Source: Flavobacterium sp. (GTDB lineage: Bacteria > Bacteroidota > Bacteroidia > Flavobacteriales > Flavobacteriaceae). Taken from it: 64,000 bases of DNA. The notes below the pieces were generated by a model, which saw nothing but the letters and a program-made list of their open reading frames with translations, ran no database searches and was not told the origin of the DNA. Both the position numbers and the translations under genes were made by a program. The stretch lies in contig JACMLU010000016.1 of NCBI GenBank assembly GCA_014379405.1, positions 62,001-126,000 of the forward strand. Direction: 5' to 3'. Each line of letters opens with the position of its first letter. Within the stretch, counting starts at the first letter, position 1. Shown piece after piece: positions 15,180-24,308 of the stretch.

Positions 15180-16226
15180 TTAAATCGAATTCCTGTCAAT
15201 AAAATTAAAAGGAACTTTTATCTTTCCTTTTTCACCGTTAAGAATCATTCGGGCTGCAGTTTCTCCCATTACTTTGAAATCGGTTGAAATTACCGTGATG
15301 CCTAACAACTCTTTTAGCGGAGTATCATTATACGATATTACTCCAATGTCTTTTCCTAAAACCAATTCGTCATCCCTGATTTGTTTTACTAAATTAACCA
15401 AGTCGGATTCTTCAATGGTAATAAACAAGTCTCCTTTTTTAAGGATCATATCGGCATAAACGTGATTGTGAATTTCAAAATTCAAGGAATTTTCGATGCA
15501 AAACTTTTTGAATCCAATCAAAATTCTTCTTGGATAAGGATAGACTGCATTTTCGGGATAAATTAAAATTAATTTTTCATACTTTGCTATTTTGTCAAGA
15601 CCTTCATTTAGAGCTTCGTAGATATCGTTTTCAAAATCTTGGTAAACTTCTACTATTTCGCCATCCATTCCCAGTTTTATGTTGTCCATAATGACTAGCT
15701 TTTCTTTGGGTAGGCTTTTGATGGCTTTTACCACTTCGTCAGTATAACTGATGTGTTTTAAGCTATCTGTTTTAAAGTGTGGCATTATTACGTAATAATC
15801 ATAAGCACCTTTGTATTTGTCCAGCAAGTTCAAAAATAAGGTTTCGTCACAATGATAAATATGCAAATCGGTATGCGAATTGGCTCCAATTCCATTGACA
15901 AAAGCATTGTAAGTAGCCATTTTATAGGAACTTAATTTATTGAATAAAAATAAGATGTTTACTTTAGAAATTAGTTTGGTTCTGGTGATATAATAGCCTT
16001 TGCCTTTTATGGACGAAATTACTTTTCTGTCCTTCAGGATGTTATAGGCTTTTTCAACAGTATCTCTCGACATATAAAATTCCTCGCTTAGGATGTTGAT
16101 AGAAGGAATTTTTTGGTCTATTTTCAGGTTGCCATTGGATATATTAAAGATAATGGAATCAACGATTTGCTGATACTTCGGCACTCTCGATTCATCGTCA
16201 ATCTTAATAAATTTGATCATATTCAT
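15180..16226 (-). CDS. GntR-type regulator with LacI-like sugar-binding domain
   Basis: The 348-residue protein has an N-terminal GntR winged helix (VPKYQQIVDSIIFNISNG, IPSINILSEEFYMSRDTVEKAYNIL, IKGKGYYITR; about residues 15-80). A periplasmic-binding-protein/LacI-like effector domain follows (VNILFLFNKLS to DIGVISYNDTPLKELLGITVISTD). This combination is known among Bacteroidota sugar regulators such as arabinose repressors. It sits between the FAH gene and the rhamnose operon and reads away from rhaT, so a rhamnose-related effector is likely but not shown. GntR dimers normally bind inverted repeats, so it is not the obvious reader of the direct-repeat motif found upstream of rhaT. An internal ATG at 16220 is an equally good start. 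Confidence 0.85.
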   Translation of the reverse strand: MNMIKFIKIDDESRVPKYQQIVDSIIFNISNGNLKIDQKIPSINILSEEFYMSRDTVEKAYNILKDRKVISSIKGKGYYITRTKLISKVNILFLFNKLSSYKMATYNAFVNGIGANSHTDLHIYHCDETLFLNLLDKYKGAYDYYVIMPHFKTDSLKHISYTDEVVKAIKSLPKEKLVIMDNIKLGMDGEIVEVYQDFENDIYEALNEGLDKIAKYEKLILIYPENAVYPYPRRILIGFKKFCIENSLNFEIHNHVYADMILKKGDLFITIEESDLVNLVKQIRDDELVLGKDIGVISYNDTPLKELLGITVISTDFKVMGETAARMILNGEKGKIKVPFNFIDRNSI

Positions 16227-16993
16227 ATTTAATAAAGTATACCCATTGATAGGTAATTTATATTTGAAAACGTTGCTATTTCATTTAAGTGTGGTTCAGT
16301 GACAAAAAGGGATATTCTTGTTTCTGATTCCTTTATCTCCGAATTTTAGTTTAATAAGAAAGTTGAGAACTAAATCCAATTGATTAGAATAAGAGGGATT
16401 TTATTTTTTTGAAAAAATAGCATCACATTATTTATATCGATTTCGCAAATATAAATATTAAAAATAAAAATGGTACTATTAAAAATGATATTATGACATT
16501 GTTTTCCGATGAAAAGTATAAAAAAAATAAAATGCTTTATTACTAGTGTTTTAGAAAGTAGGGTTTTGAGTTTTTTGGACGTTAATTTTTTATGATGAAA
16601 AAATAATTTTATATCTACAGTGTCGTAAATATCTAACTTAAAAAAATATTGTTAAAAAGTACTGTTGGTTAAATAGGTATAAATTTTAGGTAATTTTGGT
16701 AAGGATTTGTAAACTGCTTTCTTGGTTTGCAGGTGTTTTATAGCTAAAATCTTTATTTGTAGCGTTAACACAGGAGTTTGCAATAAAATTATTTTTGATT
16801 TTTTTAATTCTTTACAATTAAGAATGGGAGGGAAATCGAGGGTTTTTAGTTTGTGTATTTATTTTTTGGAAATATAGCTGTTCTGGTAAAGGATAGTACA
16901 GGATAGTTAAGTCTTTCATATTCTCTTATTTTACATCACTATACCAAATAATCATAAACTAAATTATAAAATAACCATTAATCAAATTATCAA
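16227..16993. other. Long non-coding region between GntR regulator and rhaT
   Basis: This 767-bp AT-rich stretch has no credible protein-coding frame. It holds a TATATTTG -7-like box for the regulator (minus strand, 16453-16446) within an AT palindrome TATTTATAT-N11-ATATAAATA (16429-16457), and the direct-repeat operator and promoter for rhaT (16888-16934). The remaining part, about 16470-16880, is unexplained and could hold a leader RNA or further regulator sites. Confidence 0.5.
16888..16934 (+). promoter_or_regulatory. Rhamnose-regulon operator and -7 box upstream of rhaT
   Basis: AAAGGATAGT (16888-16897) and ACAGGATAGT (16898-16907) form a 10-bp direct repeat, 19 bp before a -7-like TATTTTAC (16927-16934). 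It is 86 bp from the rhaT start codon. The same repeat architecture occurs at 40787-40806, 41004-41023 and 46486-46505. This copy has A rather than C at the second base of the first half-site. Confidence 0.65.
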
Positions 16994-18043
16994 ATGCAAG
17001 CATTACTCGGTATTCTTTTTCATTCTATAGGAGGATTTTCATCAGGAAGTTTTTACATGCCTTTCAAAAAAGTCAAAGGTTGGGCCTGGGAGAGTTATTG
17101 GATTATAGGAGGTTTTTTCTCTTGGTTGATTGTTCCGCCACTTGCAGCTTACTTGACTGTTCCAGGTTTTGTTGATATTATCAGCAATACCGCTCCAGAG
17201 ATAAAAACAGTTACTTATACTATGGGATTAATTTGGGGAATCGGAGGGCTAACTTATGGTCTTGGAGTTCGCTATTTGGGTATGTCGTTGGGGAATTCGA
17301 TAACATTAGGTTTTTGTTCCGCTTTCGGTGCATTGGTTCCTTCTATATATTATAACTTTTACCCAGTAGCAGGCAAAATATCTTTTACAGATATGTTGCA
17401 TAGCACAGGAGGGCAAATGGTTTTGTTAGGAGTTCTTGTTTGTTTAGTAGGTATTGCCTTTTCTGGAAAAGCTGGAATGCTTAAAGAAAAAGATTTTGCA
17501 ACAGGTCACGAAGATAAAGACAAAGATTTTAGCCTTGTCAAAGGATTGATAATCGCTATTATATCAGGTATTTTGAGTTCTTTTTTCAATTTCGGAATCG
17601 AAGCTGGAAAGCCAATGGCTGAAGAAGCGGTTGCTCAAGGTTTTAATCCATTGTTTCAAAATAATGTAACTTATATCGTGATACTTTGGGGCGGATTGAC
17701 TGTCAACTTTGTATGGTGTATGTATCTAAATTTTAAAAACAAAACATTTGGTGATTATACGAATAGCCAAACGCCAATAACTAAAAATATTATGTTTTCG
17801 GCTTTGGCTGGTACAATGTGGTTTTTGCAATTCTTCTTTTATGGAATGGGAGAAAGCAAATTAGGAAACGGGGCAAGCTCTTGGATTCTGCACATGGCGA
17901 CAATAATTTTAACGGCCAACTTTTGGGGATTTTACCTAAAAGAATGGTCGGGTGTTTCAAAAAAGACCTTCAATACATTTCTTATTGGAATCGGTCTTAT
18001 CCTAGCATCCATTGTGATAGTGGGAATCGGAAATTCGCTTTAA
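16994..18043 (+). CDS. rhaT: L-rhamnose:H+ symporter
   Basis: RhaT imports L-rhamnose across the inner membrane with a proton. The 349-residue protein shows about ten hydrophobic segments and the family opening GILFHSIGGFSSGSFYMPFKKVKGWAWESYW, recognisable by the SGSFYMPFKKVKGWAWE block. Other conserved regions are GLTYGLGVRYLGMSLGNSI, SSFFNFGIEAGKPM and GESKLGNGASSWILHM. It is the first gene of the rhamnose operon, 36 bp before the fused aldolase. The direct-repeat operator upstream predicts induction together with the polysaccharide utilisation genes at 31-61 kb. Confidence 0.95.
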   Translation: MQALLGILFHSIGGFSSGSFYMPFKKVKGWAWESYWIIGGFFSWLIVPPLAAYLTVPGFVDIISNTAPEIKTVTYTMGLIWGIGGLTYGLGVRYLGMSLGNSITLGFCSAFGALVPSIYYNFYPVAGKISFTDMLHSTGGQMVLLGVLVCLVGIAFSGKAGMLKEKDFATGHEDKDKDFSLVKGLIIAIISGILSSFFNFGIEAGKPMAEEAVAQGFNPLFQNNVTYIVILWGGLTVNFVWCMYLNFKNKTFGDYTNSQTPITKNIMFSALAGTMWFLQFFFYGMGESKLGNGASSWILHMATIILTANFWGFYLKEWSGVSKKTFNTFLIGIGLILASIVIVGIGNSL

Positions 18044-18079
18044 ACGAGATAAAAAAGTATTAATATAAATATAATAACA

Positions 18080-20221
18080 ATGTCAAATATAAATTCAAAC
18101 AACATGACTTTTAAGCACGTAAGCTACCTATGGGATGAAGCAAAAGCCGTATCATTGGCTGGGGATGAAGTAGCACTTTTTATTTACCGTTCTAATTTAT
18201 TAGGAGCGGATTTAAGATTAACAAACTATGGCGGTGGAAACACTTCCGTAAAAATCACGGACAAAGACCCATTAACTGGAGCTTCTTCTGAAGTGATGTG
18301 GATTAAAGGTTCTGGTGGAGACATTGGAACATTGACAAAATCAGGTTGTGCAGCACTTTATTTGGAGCGTCTTCTTAACCTTGAAAACGTTTACAGAGGA
18401 ATTGAATTCGAAGACGAAATGGTTGAATTGTTTAATCACTGTATTTTCGACTTGGCTTCAAAAGCACCTTCTATTGATACGCCTTTACACGGTTTCTTAC
18501 CTTTCAAACATATTGACCACTTGCATCCAGATGCTGCAATTGCGATTGCTGCTGCAAAAGATGGAGCCAAAATCACAGAAGAATTATTCAACGGAGAAAT
18601 CGGTTGGGTGGGATGGCAACGTCCAGGTTTCGATTTAGGTTTGCAAATGCGTGCTTGCCTAGAAGAAGCTGCTGCTAAAGGAAAAAAACTAAAAGGAGTA
18701 ATGTTAGGATCTCACGGTTTGTTTACTTGGGGAGATACTTCATACGAAAGTTATATCAATACGCTTGAAGTAATTGAAAAATGTGCTGAGTATTTAGAAT
18801 CTAACTACGGAAAAACACGTCCAGTTTTTGGAGGTCAAAAAATCGAAAGTTTAGCTGTTGAAGCTCGTAAAGTACAAGCGGCTAAATTAGCCCCAATCTT
18901 GAGAGGTTTCTGTTCTTCAGAACGTAAAATGATTGGTCACTATACTGATGATGCCAGAGTTTTAGAATTCATCAACTCTAATGATTTAGAGAAATTAGCT
19001 CCTCTTGGAACTTCTTGTCCTGATCACTTTTTGAGAACTAAAATCAGTCCTTTAGTAATTGAATTAGCTCCAAACGAAGATTTATCTGATGTTGATGCTA
19101 TCAAAGCAAAGTTAGCTCCGGCTTTTGAAGCGTATCGCCAAATGTATTCTGAGTACTATAACACTTGTAAAAAATCAAACTCACCAGCAATGCGTGATCC
19201 AAATCCAGTGGTTATTTTATACCCGGGAGTTGGTATGTTTACTTTTGCAAAAGACAAAACTATGGCTCGTTTGGCATCTGAATATTATACAAATGCTGTA
19301 AACGTAATGAAAGGTGCTGAAGCAGTTTCAGAATATACTTCATTGCCACGTCAGGAAGCTTTTGATATAGAATATTGGTTATTAGAAGAAGCTAAATTAC
19401 AACGTATGCCAAAACCAAAAGCATTATCTGGAAGAATTGCTGTAATCACTGGTTCTGCAGGAGGAATTGGTAAGGCTATTGCTAAGAAATTTGCTGAAGA
19501 AGGTGCTTGTGTTGTAATTAATGATATTAACGAAGAGCGTTTACAAGGTGCAACTGCTGATTTTATCAAAACTTTTGGTAAAGATGCTGTTTCTAGTACT
19601 TTATTAAACGTAACTGATGCTGATAGTACAGCTAAAGCTTTAGATGCTGCTTGTTTAGCATTTGGTGGTGCTGATATTATTGTAAATAATGCAGGAATTA
19701 GTATTTCTAAATCTATTGCTGAGCATTCATTAGAAGAGTGGGATAGATTATATGATATCTTAGTTAAAGGACAATTTATTGTTTCTAAAGCTGGAATCGA
19801 AGTAATGCGTAAACAAGGTTTTGGTGGAGATATCGTAAATATCGTATCTAAAAATGCAGTAGTTGCTGGGCCAAATAATCCTGGATATGGTTCAGCTAAA
19901 GCGGCTCAAGCTCACTTGACACGTTTAATGGCTGCCGAAGTAGGAGCTGACAAAATCCGTGTGAACACGGTAAACCCTGATGCTGTAATCTCTGATTCTA
20001 ATATTTGGTCAGGCGGATGGGCTGAAGGTCGTGCGAAAGCATATGGTATCACTGTGGCAGAATTGCCAGCATACTATGCAAAACGTACTTTATTGAATGA
20101 AATTATATTGCCGGATGATATTGCCAATGCTTGTTTTGCATTCGTGGGTGGCTTGTTGGGTAAATCAACAGGAAATGCCTTGAATGTTGACGGTGGCGTG
20201 TCTATGGGCTTTTATAGATAG
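18080..20221 (+). CDS. rhaD: Fused rhamnulose-1-phosphate aldolase / lactaldehyde dehydrogenase (SDR)
   Basis: The 713-residue protein has two catalytic parts. Residues about 1-430 are a class II (zinc) aldolase domain with NYGGGNTSVK, HPDAAIAIAAAKDG (about 148) and MLGSHGLFTWGDT, which splits L-rhamnulose-1-phosphate to dihydroxyacetone phosphate and L-lactaldehyde. Residues about 450-713 are a short-chain dehydrogenase with VITGSAGGIGKAIA, NNAGISIS and the active site YGSAK (about 601), expected to oxidise lactaldehyde to lactate with NAD. This RhaD-SDR fusion is known in Bacteroidota, Bacillus and others. L-lactate would pass to the LutABC complex encoded downstream. Two copies of a terminator-like hairpin follow the gene. 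Confidence 0.95.
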   Translation: MSNINSNNMTFKHVSYLWDEAKAVSLAGDEVALFIYRSNLLGADLRLTNYGGGNTSVKITDKDPLTGASSEVMWIKGSGGDIGTLTKSGCAALYLERLLNLENVYRGIEFEDEMVELFNHCIFDLASKAPSIDTPLHGFLPFKHIDHLHPDAAIAIAAAKDGAKITEELFNGEIGWVGWQRPGFDLGLQMRACLEEAAAKGKKLKGVMLGSHGLFTWGDTSYESYINTLEVIEKCAEYLESNYGKTRPVFGGQKIESLAVEARKVQAAKLAPILRGFCSSERKMIGHYTDDARVLEFINSNDLEKLAPLGTSCPDHFLRTKISPLVIELAPNEDLSDVDAIKAKLAPAFEAYRQMYSEYYNTCKKSNSPAMRDPNPVVILYPGVGMFTFAKDKTMARLASEYYTNAVNVMKGAEAVSEYTSLPRQEAFDIEYWLLEEAKLQRMPKPKALSGRIAVITGSAGGIGKAIAKKFAEEGACVVINDINEERLQGATADFIKTFGKDAVSSTLLNVTDADSTAKALDAACLAFGGADIIVNNAGISISKSIAEHSLEEWDRLYDILVKGQFIVSKAGIEVMRKQGFGGDIVNIVSKNAVVAGPNNPGYGSAKAAQAHLTRLMAAEVGADKIRVNTVNPDAVISDSNIWSGGWAEGRAKAYGITVAELPAYYAKRTLLNEIILPDDIANACFAFVGGLLGKSTGNALNVDGGVSMGFYR

Positions 20222-20227
20222 TAAAAT

Positions 20228-20447
20228 CCTTTGGTTTGGATTAGTAATTGATTTTTCTAACGTTCGAAATTTTCGGACGTTAGATTTATCTGAATTTTTA
20301 AACAATACAATCACTACGGAATTTTATAAAGATTCCTAATAAAAGCGAAGCATTAATTCTCTTTTATAGATAATAATACTACTTTGGTTTGGTTAGTAGT
20401 TAGGTTGATTTCTCTAACGCCTGATTTTTCGGGCGTTAGATTATCTA
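20228..20447. repeat. Duplicated hairpin unit between rhaD and rhaI
   Basis: The 326-bp gap holds two diverged copies of one unit: CTTTGGTTTGG, then a hairpin ended by TTAGATT(T)ATCT. The first hairpin is TCTAACGT / ACGTTAGA (20256-20263 with 20277-20284). The second is TCTAACGCC / GGCGTTAGA (20413-20421 with about 20432-20440). They look like terminators or partial terminators and would lower rhaI and rhaB expression relative to rhaT and rhaD. A -7-like TAACTTTA at 20487-20494 could restart transcription for rhaI. Confidence 0.65.
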
Positions 20448-20547
20448 AAAGCTGCAAACATTACACTCACAAAGACTCTTTTAAAGTAACTTTAGCCAAG
20501 AAATCTTGGTGTAGAAGTTTTAATTTAATTTTTTAAATATATATATT

Positions 20548-21822
20548 ATGTTAATTGAATCAAGCAAAATTGCTTCACATAATGATGATTTATTAAAATC
20601 TCATAAAAATAAATTGGTTTTCACGGCTTCTGAAATTGCAGAATCTGAAAGTATTATCAAAAAATTAATTGATTTTCAAATCGCCATTCCATCTTGGGCT
20701 TTAGGAACAGGTGGAACTCGTTTTGGTCGTTTTCCAGGTGGTGGAGAACCTCGTTCTTTGGAAGAAAAAATCGAAGATGTAGGTTTGCTACACGCTTTGA
20801 ACAATGCTTCTGGAGCAATTTCGTTGCATATTCCTTGGGATATTCCAACAGATCACAATGCTATTAAAGCTTTGTCTGCCCAACACGGGTTGAAATTTGA
20901 CGCAGTGAATTCAAACACTTTTCAAAACCAAGCCGATCAAGAGTATTCTTATAAATTTGGTTCTTTGCAAAACGTAAACAAAGCAATTCGTAAGCAAGCA
21001 GTTGATCACAACATTGAAGTAATCAAGCAAGGTATTGAGTTGGGTTCTGAGTCATTGACTGTTTGGCTTGCCGATGGTTCTTGTTTTCCGGGACAATTAA
21101 ATTTCCGTAAAGCTTACCAAAACACTTTGGAAAGTTTAGAAGAAATTTATGCAGCTTTGCCTTCTAACTGGAAACTATTTTTGGAGTACAAATGTGCCGA
21201 GCCTAATTTCTACTCAACTACAGTTGCAGATTGGGGACAATCGTATTCATATGTTAAAAAATTAGGTGATAAAGCGAAGACTTTGGTTGATTTAGGTCAC
21301 CACCTTCCAAATGCTAATATTGAGCAAATTGTTTCTTTATTATTGATGGAAGATAAATTAGGAGGATTCCACTTCAATGATTCTAAATATGGTGATGACG
21401 ATTTAACTGCCGGTGCATTGAAACCATACCAATTATTCTTGATTTTCAACGAATTGGTTGAAGGGATGGACGCCAGAGGAATGAATCATGCTAAAGATTT
21501 AGGTTGGATGATTGATGCTTCGCATAACGTAAAAGACCCAATGGAAGATTTATTACAATCAGTTGAGGCCATTATGGTAGCTTATGCACAAGCACTTTCT
21601 GTTGACAGAAAAGCATTGGAAATTGCACAAGAAGAGAATGATGTGGTAAAAGCACAAGAGATTTTGCAAAACGCTTTCCGTACGGATGTTCGTGCCCTAG
21701 TTGCCGAAGCGCGTTTGCGCTCGGGAGCTGCATTAAACCCAGTAGGATTGTACCGTGATCTTGCAGTAAGAAACGGTCTTATTTCCGAAAGAGGATTTAA
21801 AACAGTGGCAACTGGTTTGTAA
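20548..21822 (+). CDS. rhaI: L-rhamnose isomerase, xylose-isomerase-like type
   Basis: The enzyme converts L-rhamnose to L-rhamnulose. The 424-residue protein is a TIM barrel of the RhaI type (as in Pseudomonas stutzeri), not the E. coli RhaA type. Visible blocks are IPSWALGTGGTRFGRFPGGGEPRSLEEKIED, whose core is TGGTRFGRFPGGGEPR, then SLTVWLADGSCFPGQLNF, the metal site FLEYKCAEPNFYST, VDLGHHLPNANIEQ and GGFHFNDSKYGDDDLTAGA, and VRNGLISERGF at the end. Glu, Asp and His in the latter blocks would bind the divalent metal. It is preceded by the duplicated hairpin region and followed by a long inverted repeat. Confidence 0.93.
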   Translation: MLIESSKIASHNDDLLKSHKNKLVFTASEIAESESIIKKLIDFQIAIPSWALGTGGTRFGRFPGGGEPRSLEEKIEDVGLLHALNNASGAISLHIPWDIPTDHNAIKALSAQHGLKFDAVNSNTFQNQADQEYSYKFGSLQNVNKAIRKQAVDHNIEVIKQGIELGSESLTVWLADGSCFPGQLNFRKAYQNTLESLEEIYAALPSNWKLFLEYKCAEPNFYSTTVADWGQSYSYVKKLGDKAKTLVDLGHHLPNANIEQIVSLLLMEDKLGGFHFNDSKYGDDDLTAGALKPYQLFLIFNELVEGMDARGMNHAKDLGWMIDASHNVKDPMEDLLQSVEAIMVAYAQALSVDRKALEIAQEENDVVKAQEILQNAFRTDVRALVAEARLRSGAALNPVGLYRDLAVRNGLISERGFKTVATGL

Positions 21823-21848
21823 TTCAAATTTTTGTAAATAAATAGAAG

Positions 21849-21899
21849 TTGCACAAATTTGACACGATTTTTTAATAAATGAGTGTTAAGTTTGTGCAA
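21849..21899. repeat. Long imperfect inverted repeat between rhaI and rhaB
   Basis: TTGCACAAATTTGACAC (21849-21865) is complementary to GTGTTAAGTTTGTGCAA (21883-21899) at 15 of 17 positions; the other two can form G-U pairs in one strand. No T run follows on the plus strand, so it may be an mRNA-stabilising stem or a flavobacterial palindromic repeat rather than a terminator. Confidence 0.6.
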
Positions 21900-21958
21900 T
21901 TCTTGGATAATAAAATGAGTATAATCCGTTTTTCGGACAGTCTATAAAATAGTTTAAA

Positions 21959-23314
21959 ATGAATGTAGTTGCGATTTTTGATATTGGGAAAACAAACAAG
22001 AAAGTGTTTTTGTTCAACGAAAATTATCAAATTGTTTGGGAGAAATCAGTGATTCTTGCAGAAACAGTAGATGAAGATGGTTTTCCTTGTGAAAATATTG
22101 TGGAACTCAGCAAATGGGTAGCCGATAGATTGACTGAACTAAAAGAGTTGAAAGATTATATTCTGAAAGCCATTAATTTCAGTACTTATGGTGCCAGTTT
22201 TGTTTATGTAGATGAAGAAGGCAAGACCTTGACACCGCTCTACAATTATTTGAAACCCTATCCAGAATCCTTGTTGGAGAATTTTTACCCTAAATACAAA
22301 GGGAAGAAAAAGTTTGCTGTTAAAACAGCTTCGCCAATATTGGGAAGCTTGAATTCTGGAATGCAAATTTATAGATTCAAGGAAGAAAGATCTGAATTAT
22401 TTTCCAAAGTAAAATATTGCCTGCATTTGCCACAATATTTGAGTTCTGTTTTAACACACCAATACTTTACCGATATTACCAGCATTGGTTGTCATACAGG
22501 TCTTTGGAATTTTAAAAAAATGAAATATCATAAATGGGTAACCAAAGAAGGAATAATTGAAAAATTGCCACCCATTCAAAATGTAGAAAAAACCCTGAAA
22601 ATCGAGAATGAAATTTCGGTTGGAATTGGTTTGCACGATAGTTCTTCTGCGTTAATTCCTTATACCATAAATTTTACGGAGCCATTTGTATTGTTGTCCA
22701 CCGGCACTTGGAGTATTTCCATAAATCCATTCAATGATACGCCTTTGACTTCGGAAGAATTGGAAAAAGACTGTCTGTGTTTCTTGCAAAACAAAAATAT
22801 ACCAGTAAAAGCTGCTCGATTGTTCGCTGGAAATACACACGAAGTTCAATCAAAACGCATCTCGGAACATTTTGGCTTACCCAATGATTTCTACAAAGAG
22901 ATTACCTATAACAAGGATAGTATTGCCGATTTGAGAGTTACAAACTTCAAGGAAAGCTCTTATAATACGGATTCTTATATTGAAAAATGTCCTTTTGAGA
23001 ATAGAAATCTAGATAGTTATAAAAATCACGAGATTGCCTACCATCAATTAATTGTGGACATCATTGCACAACAAGTGCTTTCGACAAAATTGGTGATTCA
23101 CAACAGTCCAGTCAAGAAAGTCTTTGTGGATGGTGGTTTTAGTAAAAATTCCATCTTCATGAATTTATTGGCGCAAGCTTTCCCGGAAATGGAAGTGTAT
23201 GCAGCTTCAATGGCTCAAGCCAGTGCTTTGGGTGCTGCTTTGGCTATTCATAACAGCTGGAATCCAAAACCAATTCAAAACGATTTGATTGATTTGAAAT
23301 TTTACAAACATTAA
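21959..23314 (+). CDS. rhaB: FGGY-family rhamnulokinase
   Basis: The 451-residue sugar kinase phosphorylates L-rhamnulose at C1 in the pathway order isomerase-kinase-aldolase. It opens with the phosphate-1 motif VVAIFDIGKTNKKVFLFNE, and shows LLSTGTWSISINP (adenosine/phosphate-2 region) and VFVDGGFSKNSIFMNLLAQAF followed by QASALGAALAIH near the C-terminus. FGGY kinases for rhamnulose, fuculose and xylulose are hard to tell apart by eye; placing between rhaI and lutABC in a rhaT operon makes rhamnulokinase the best call. The spacer downstream holds an inverted repeat. Confidence 0.88.
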   Translation: MNVVAIFDIGKTNKKVFLFNENYQIVWEKSVILAETVDEDGFPCENIVELSKWVADRLTELKELKDYILKAINFSTYGASFVYVDEEGKTLTPLYNYLKPYPESLLENFYPKYKGKKKFAVKTASPILGSLNSGMQIYRFKEERSELFSKVKYCLHLPQYLSSVLTHQYFTDITSIGCHTGLWNFKKMKYHKWVTKEGIIEKLPPIQNVEKTLKIENEISVGIGLHDSSSALIPYTINFTEPFVLLSTGTWSISINPFNDTPLTSEELEKDCLCFLQNKNIPVKAARLFAGNTHEVQSKRISEHFGLPNDFYKEITYNKDSIADLRVTNFKESSYNTDSYIEKCPFENRNLDSYKNHEIAYHQLIVDIIAQQVLSTKLVIHNSPVKKVFVDGGFSKNSIFMNLLAQAFPEMEVYAASMAQASALGAALAIHNSWNPKPIQNDLIDLKFYKH

Positions 23315-23350
23315 GTGGTTCTTAATTAATTATCAAGAAATAATACCATG

Positions 23351-23421
23351 CAAATTTCACGAATTAACACGAATTTTTAATCTAAATAAAGGCTAGAAGT
23401 GGTGGAAATTCGTGAAATTTG
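23351..23421. repeat. 15-bp inverted repeat between rhaB and lutA
   Basis: CAAATTTCACGAATT (23351-23365) and AATTCGTGAAATTTG (23407-23421) are perfectly complementary, with a 41-base loop that contains a second partial copy (AACACGAATTT). It resembles the ACGAATT-type dispersed repeats of flavobacteria. Confidence 0.65.
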
Positions 23422-23482
23422 TGTTTTTATAAAAACGTGTAGTCCTCAAAGCGGAAAATCATAAAATAATAAATAACTTACC

Positions 23483-24217
23483 ATGAAAATTGGACTTTTT
23501 ATACCCTGTTATGTAGATCAGTTTTATCCAAAAGTGGGTATTGCTACCTATGAATTATTGCAAAAATTAGGCTGTGATGTTCGTTTTCCAATGCGACAAA
23601 CTTGTTGTGGACAACCAATGGCGAACAGTGGTTACGAACATTTGACTCAAGGTTGCGATGCTAATTTCGTGGCTAATTTTGCCGAGTTCGATTATATAGT
23701 TTGCCCTTCGGGAAGTTGTGTCTTGCACGTCAAAGAGCATTTGCACGATGAAAAGAATGAGGCATTGTCTGCCAAAATTAGAAAATCCGTTTTCGAATTA
23801 ACCGAATTTATTACCGATATTTTGAAAGTGGAAAGCATCGAAGGCCATTTTCCACACAAAGTGGGTTTACACCAAAGCTGCCACGGACAACGAGGATTGA
23901 AACTTTCGCAAATGAGCGAGTTAAACGCTCCATTTTTCTCCAAACCGGAACAATTATTGTCTAAAATAAGTGGAATCGATCTGGTTTCCTTGAACAGAAA
24001 AGATGAATGTTGTGGTTTTGGAGGTACTTTTTGCGTGACCGAAGAAGCCATTTCCGTCAAGATGGGAAAAGACCGCATCAAAGACCATGAAGGGCACCAA
24101 GTTGAATATATTACTGGTTTTGACATGTCTTGCTTGATGCACATGGAAGGCATTTTGAGAAGAGAGCAAAGCCCCATCAAGACGATTCACATTGCCGAAA
24201 TATTAAATGCGATATAA
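23483..24217 (+). CDS. lutA: L-lactate oxidation complex subunit LutA (Fe-S/CCG domain)
   Basis: The 244-residue protein carries two cysteine-rich CCG domains typical of LutA/YkgE and heterodisulfide-reductase-like subunits: RQTCCGQPMANSGY (about residue 40) and KDECCGFGGTFC (about 174), with CPSGSCVLHVKEH and LHQSCHGQRG between them. In Bacillus subtilis LutABC oxidises L-lactate to pyruvate. Here the three genes follow the rhamnose genes, whose aldolase/dehydrogenase fusion yields L-lactate, so the complex completes rhamnose breakdown to pyruvate. Confidence 0.93.
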   Translation: MKIGLFIPCYVDQFYPKVGIATYELLQKLGCDVRFPMRQTCCGQPMANSGYEHLTQGCDANFVANFAEFDYIVCPSGSCVLHVKEHLHDEKNEALSAKIRKSVFELTEFITDILKVESIEGHFPHKVGLHQSCHGQRGLKLSQMSELNAPFFSKPEQLLSKISGIDLVSLNRKDECCGFGGTFCVTEEAISVKMGKDRIKDHEGHQVEYITGFDMSCLMHMEGILRREQSPIKTIHIAEILNAI

Positions 24218-24308
24218 TGGAGATGAAATGAGCCTACGAAAAATTTAATTTTTAAAATTATTTATTGGCGAATTACATATTCCGATAAAAAACAAATAAC
24301 ATCTTCAT

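Noticed and set aside
16429..16457. AT-only palindrome TATTTATAT / ATATAAATA as the GntR operator
   Set aside because: In such AT-rich DNA a palindrome made only of A and T is weak evidence; it is noted only as part of a possible promoter.
23692..24180. 162-codon open frame on the minus strand across lutA
   Set aside because: It is antisense to a well-conserved gene, has no family likeness and reflects codon composition. The same reasoning removed other antisense or shifted frames over trp, susC and GH genes.
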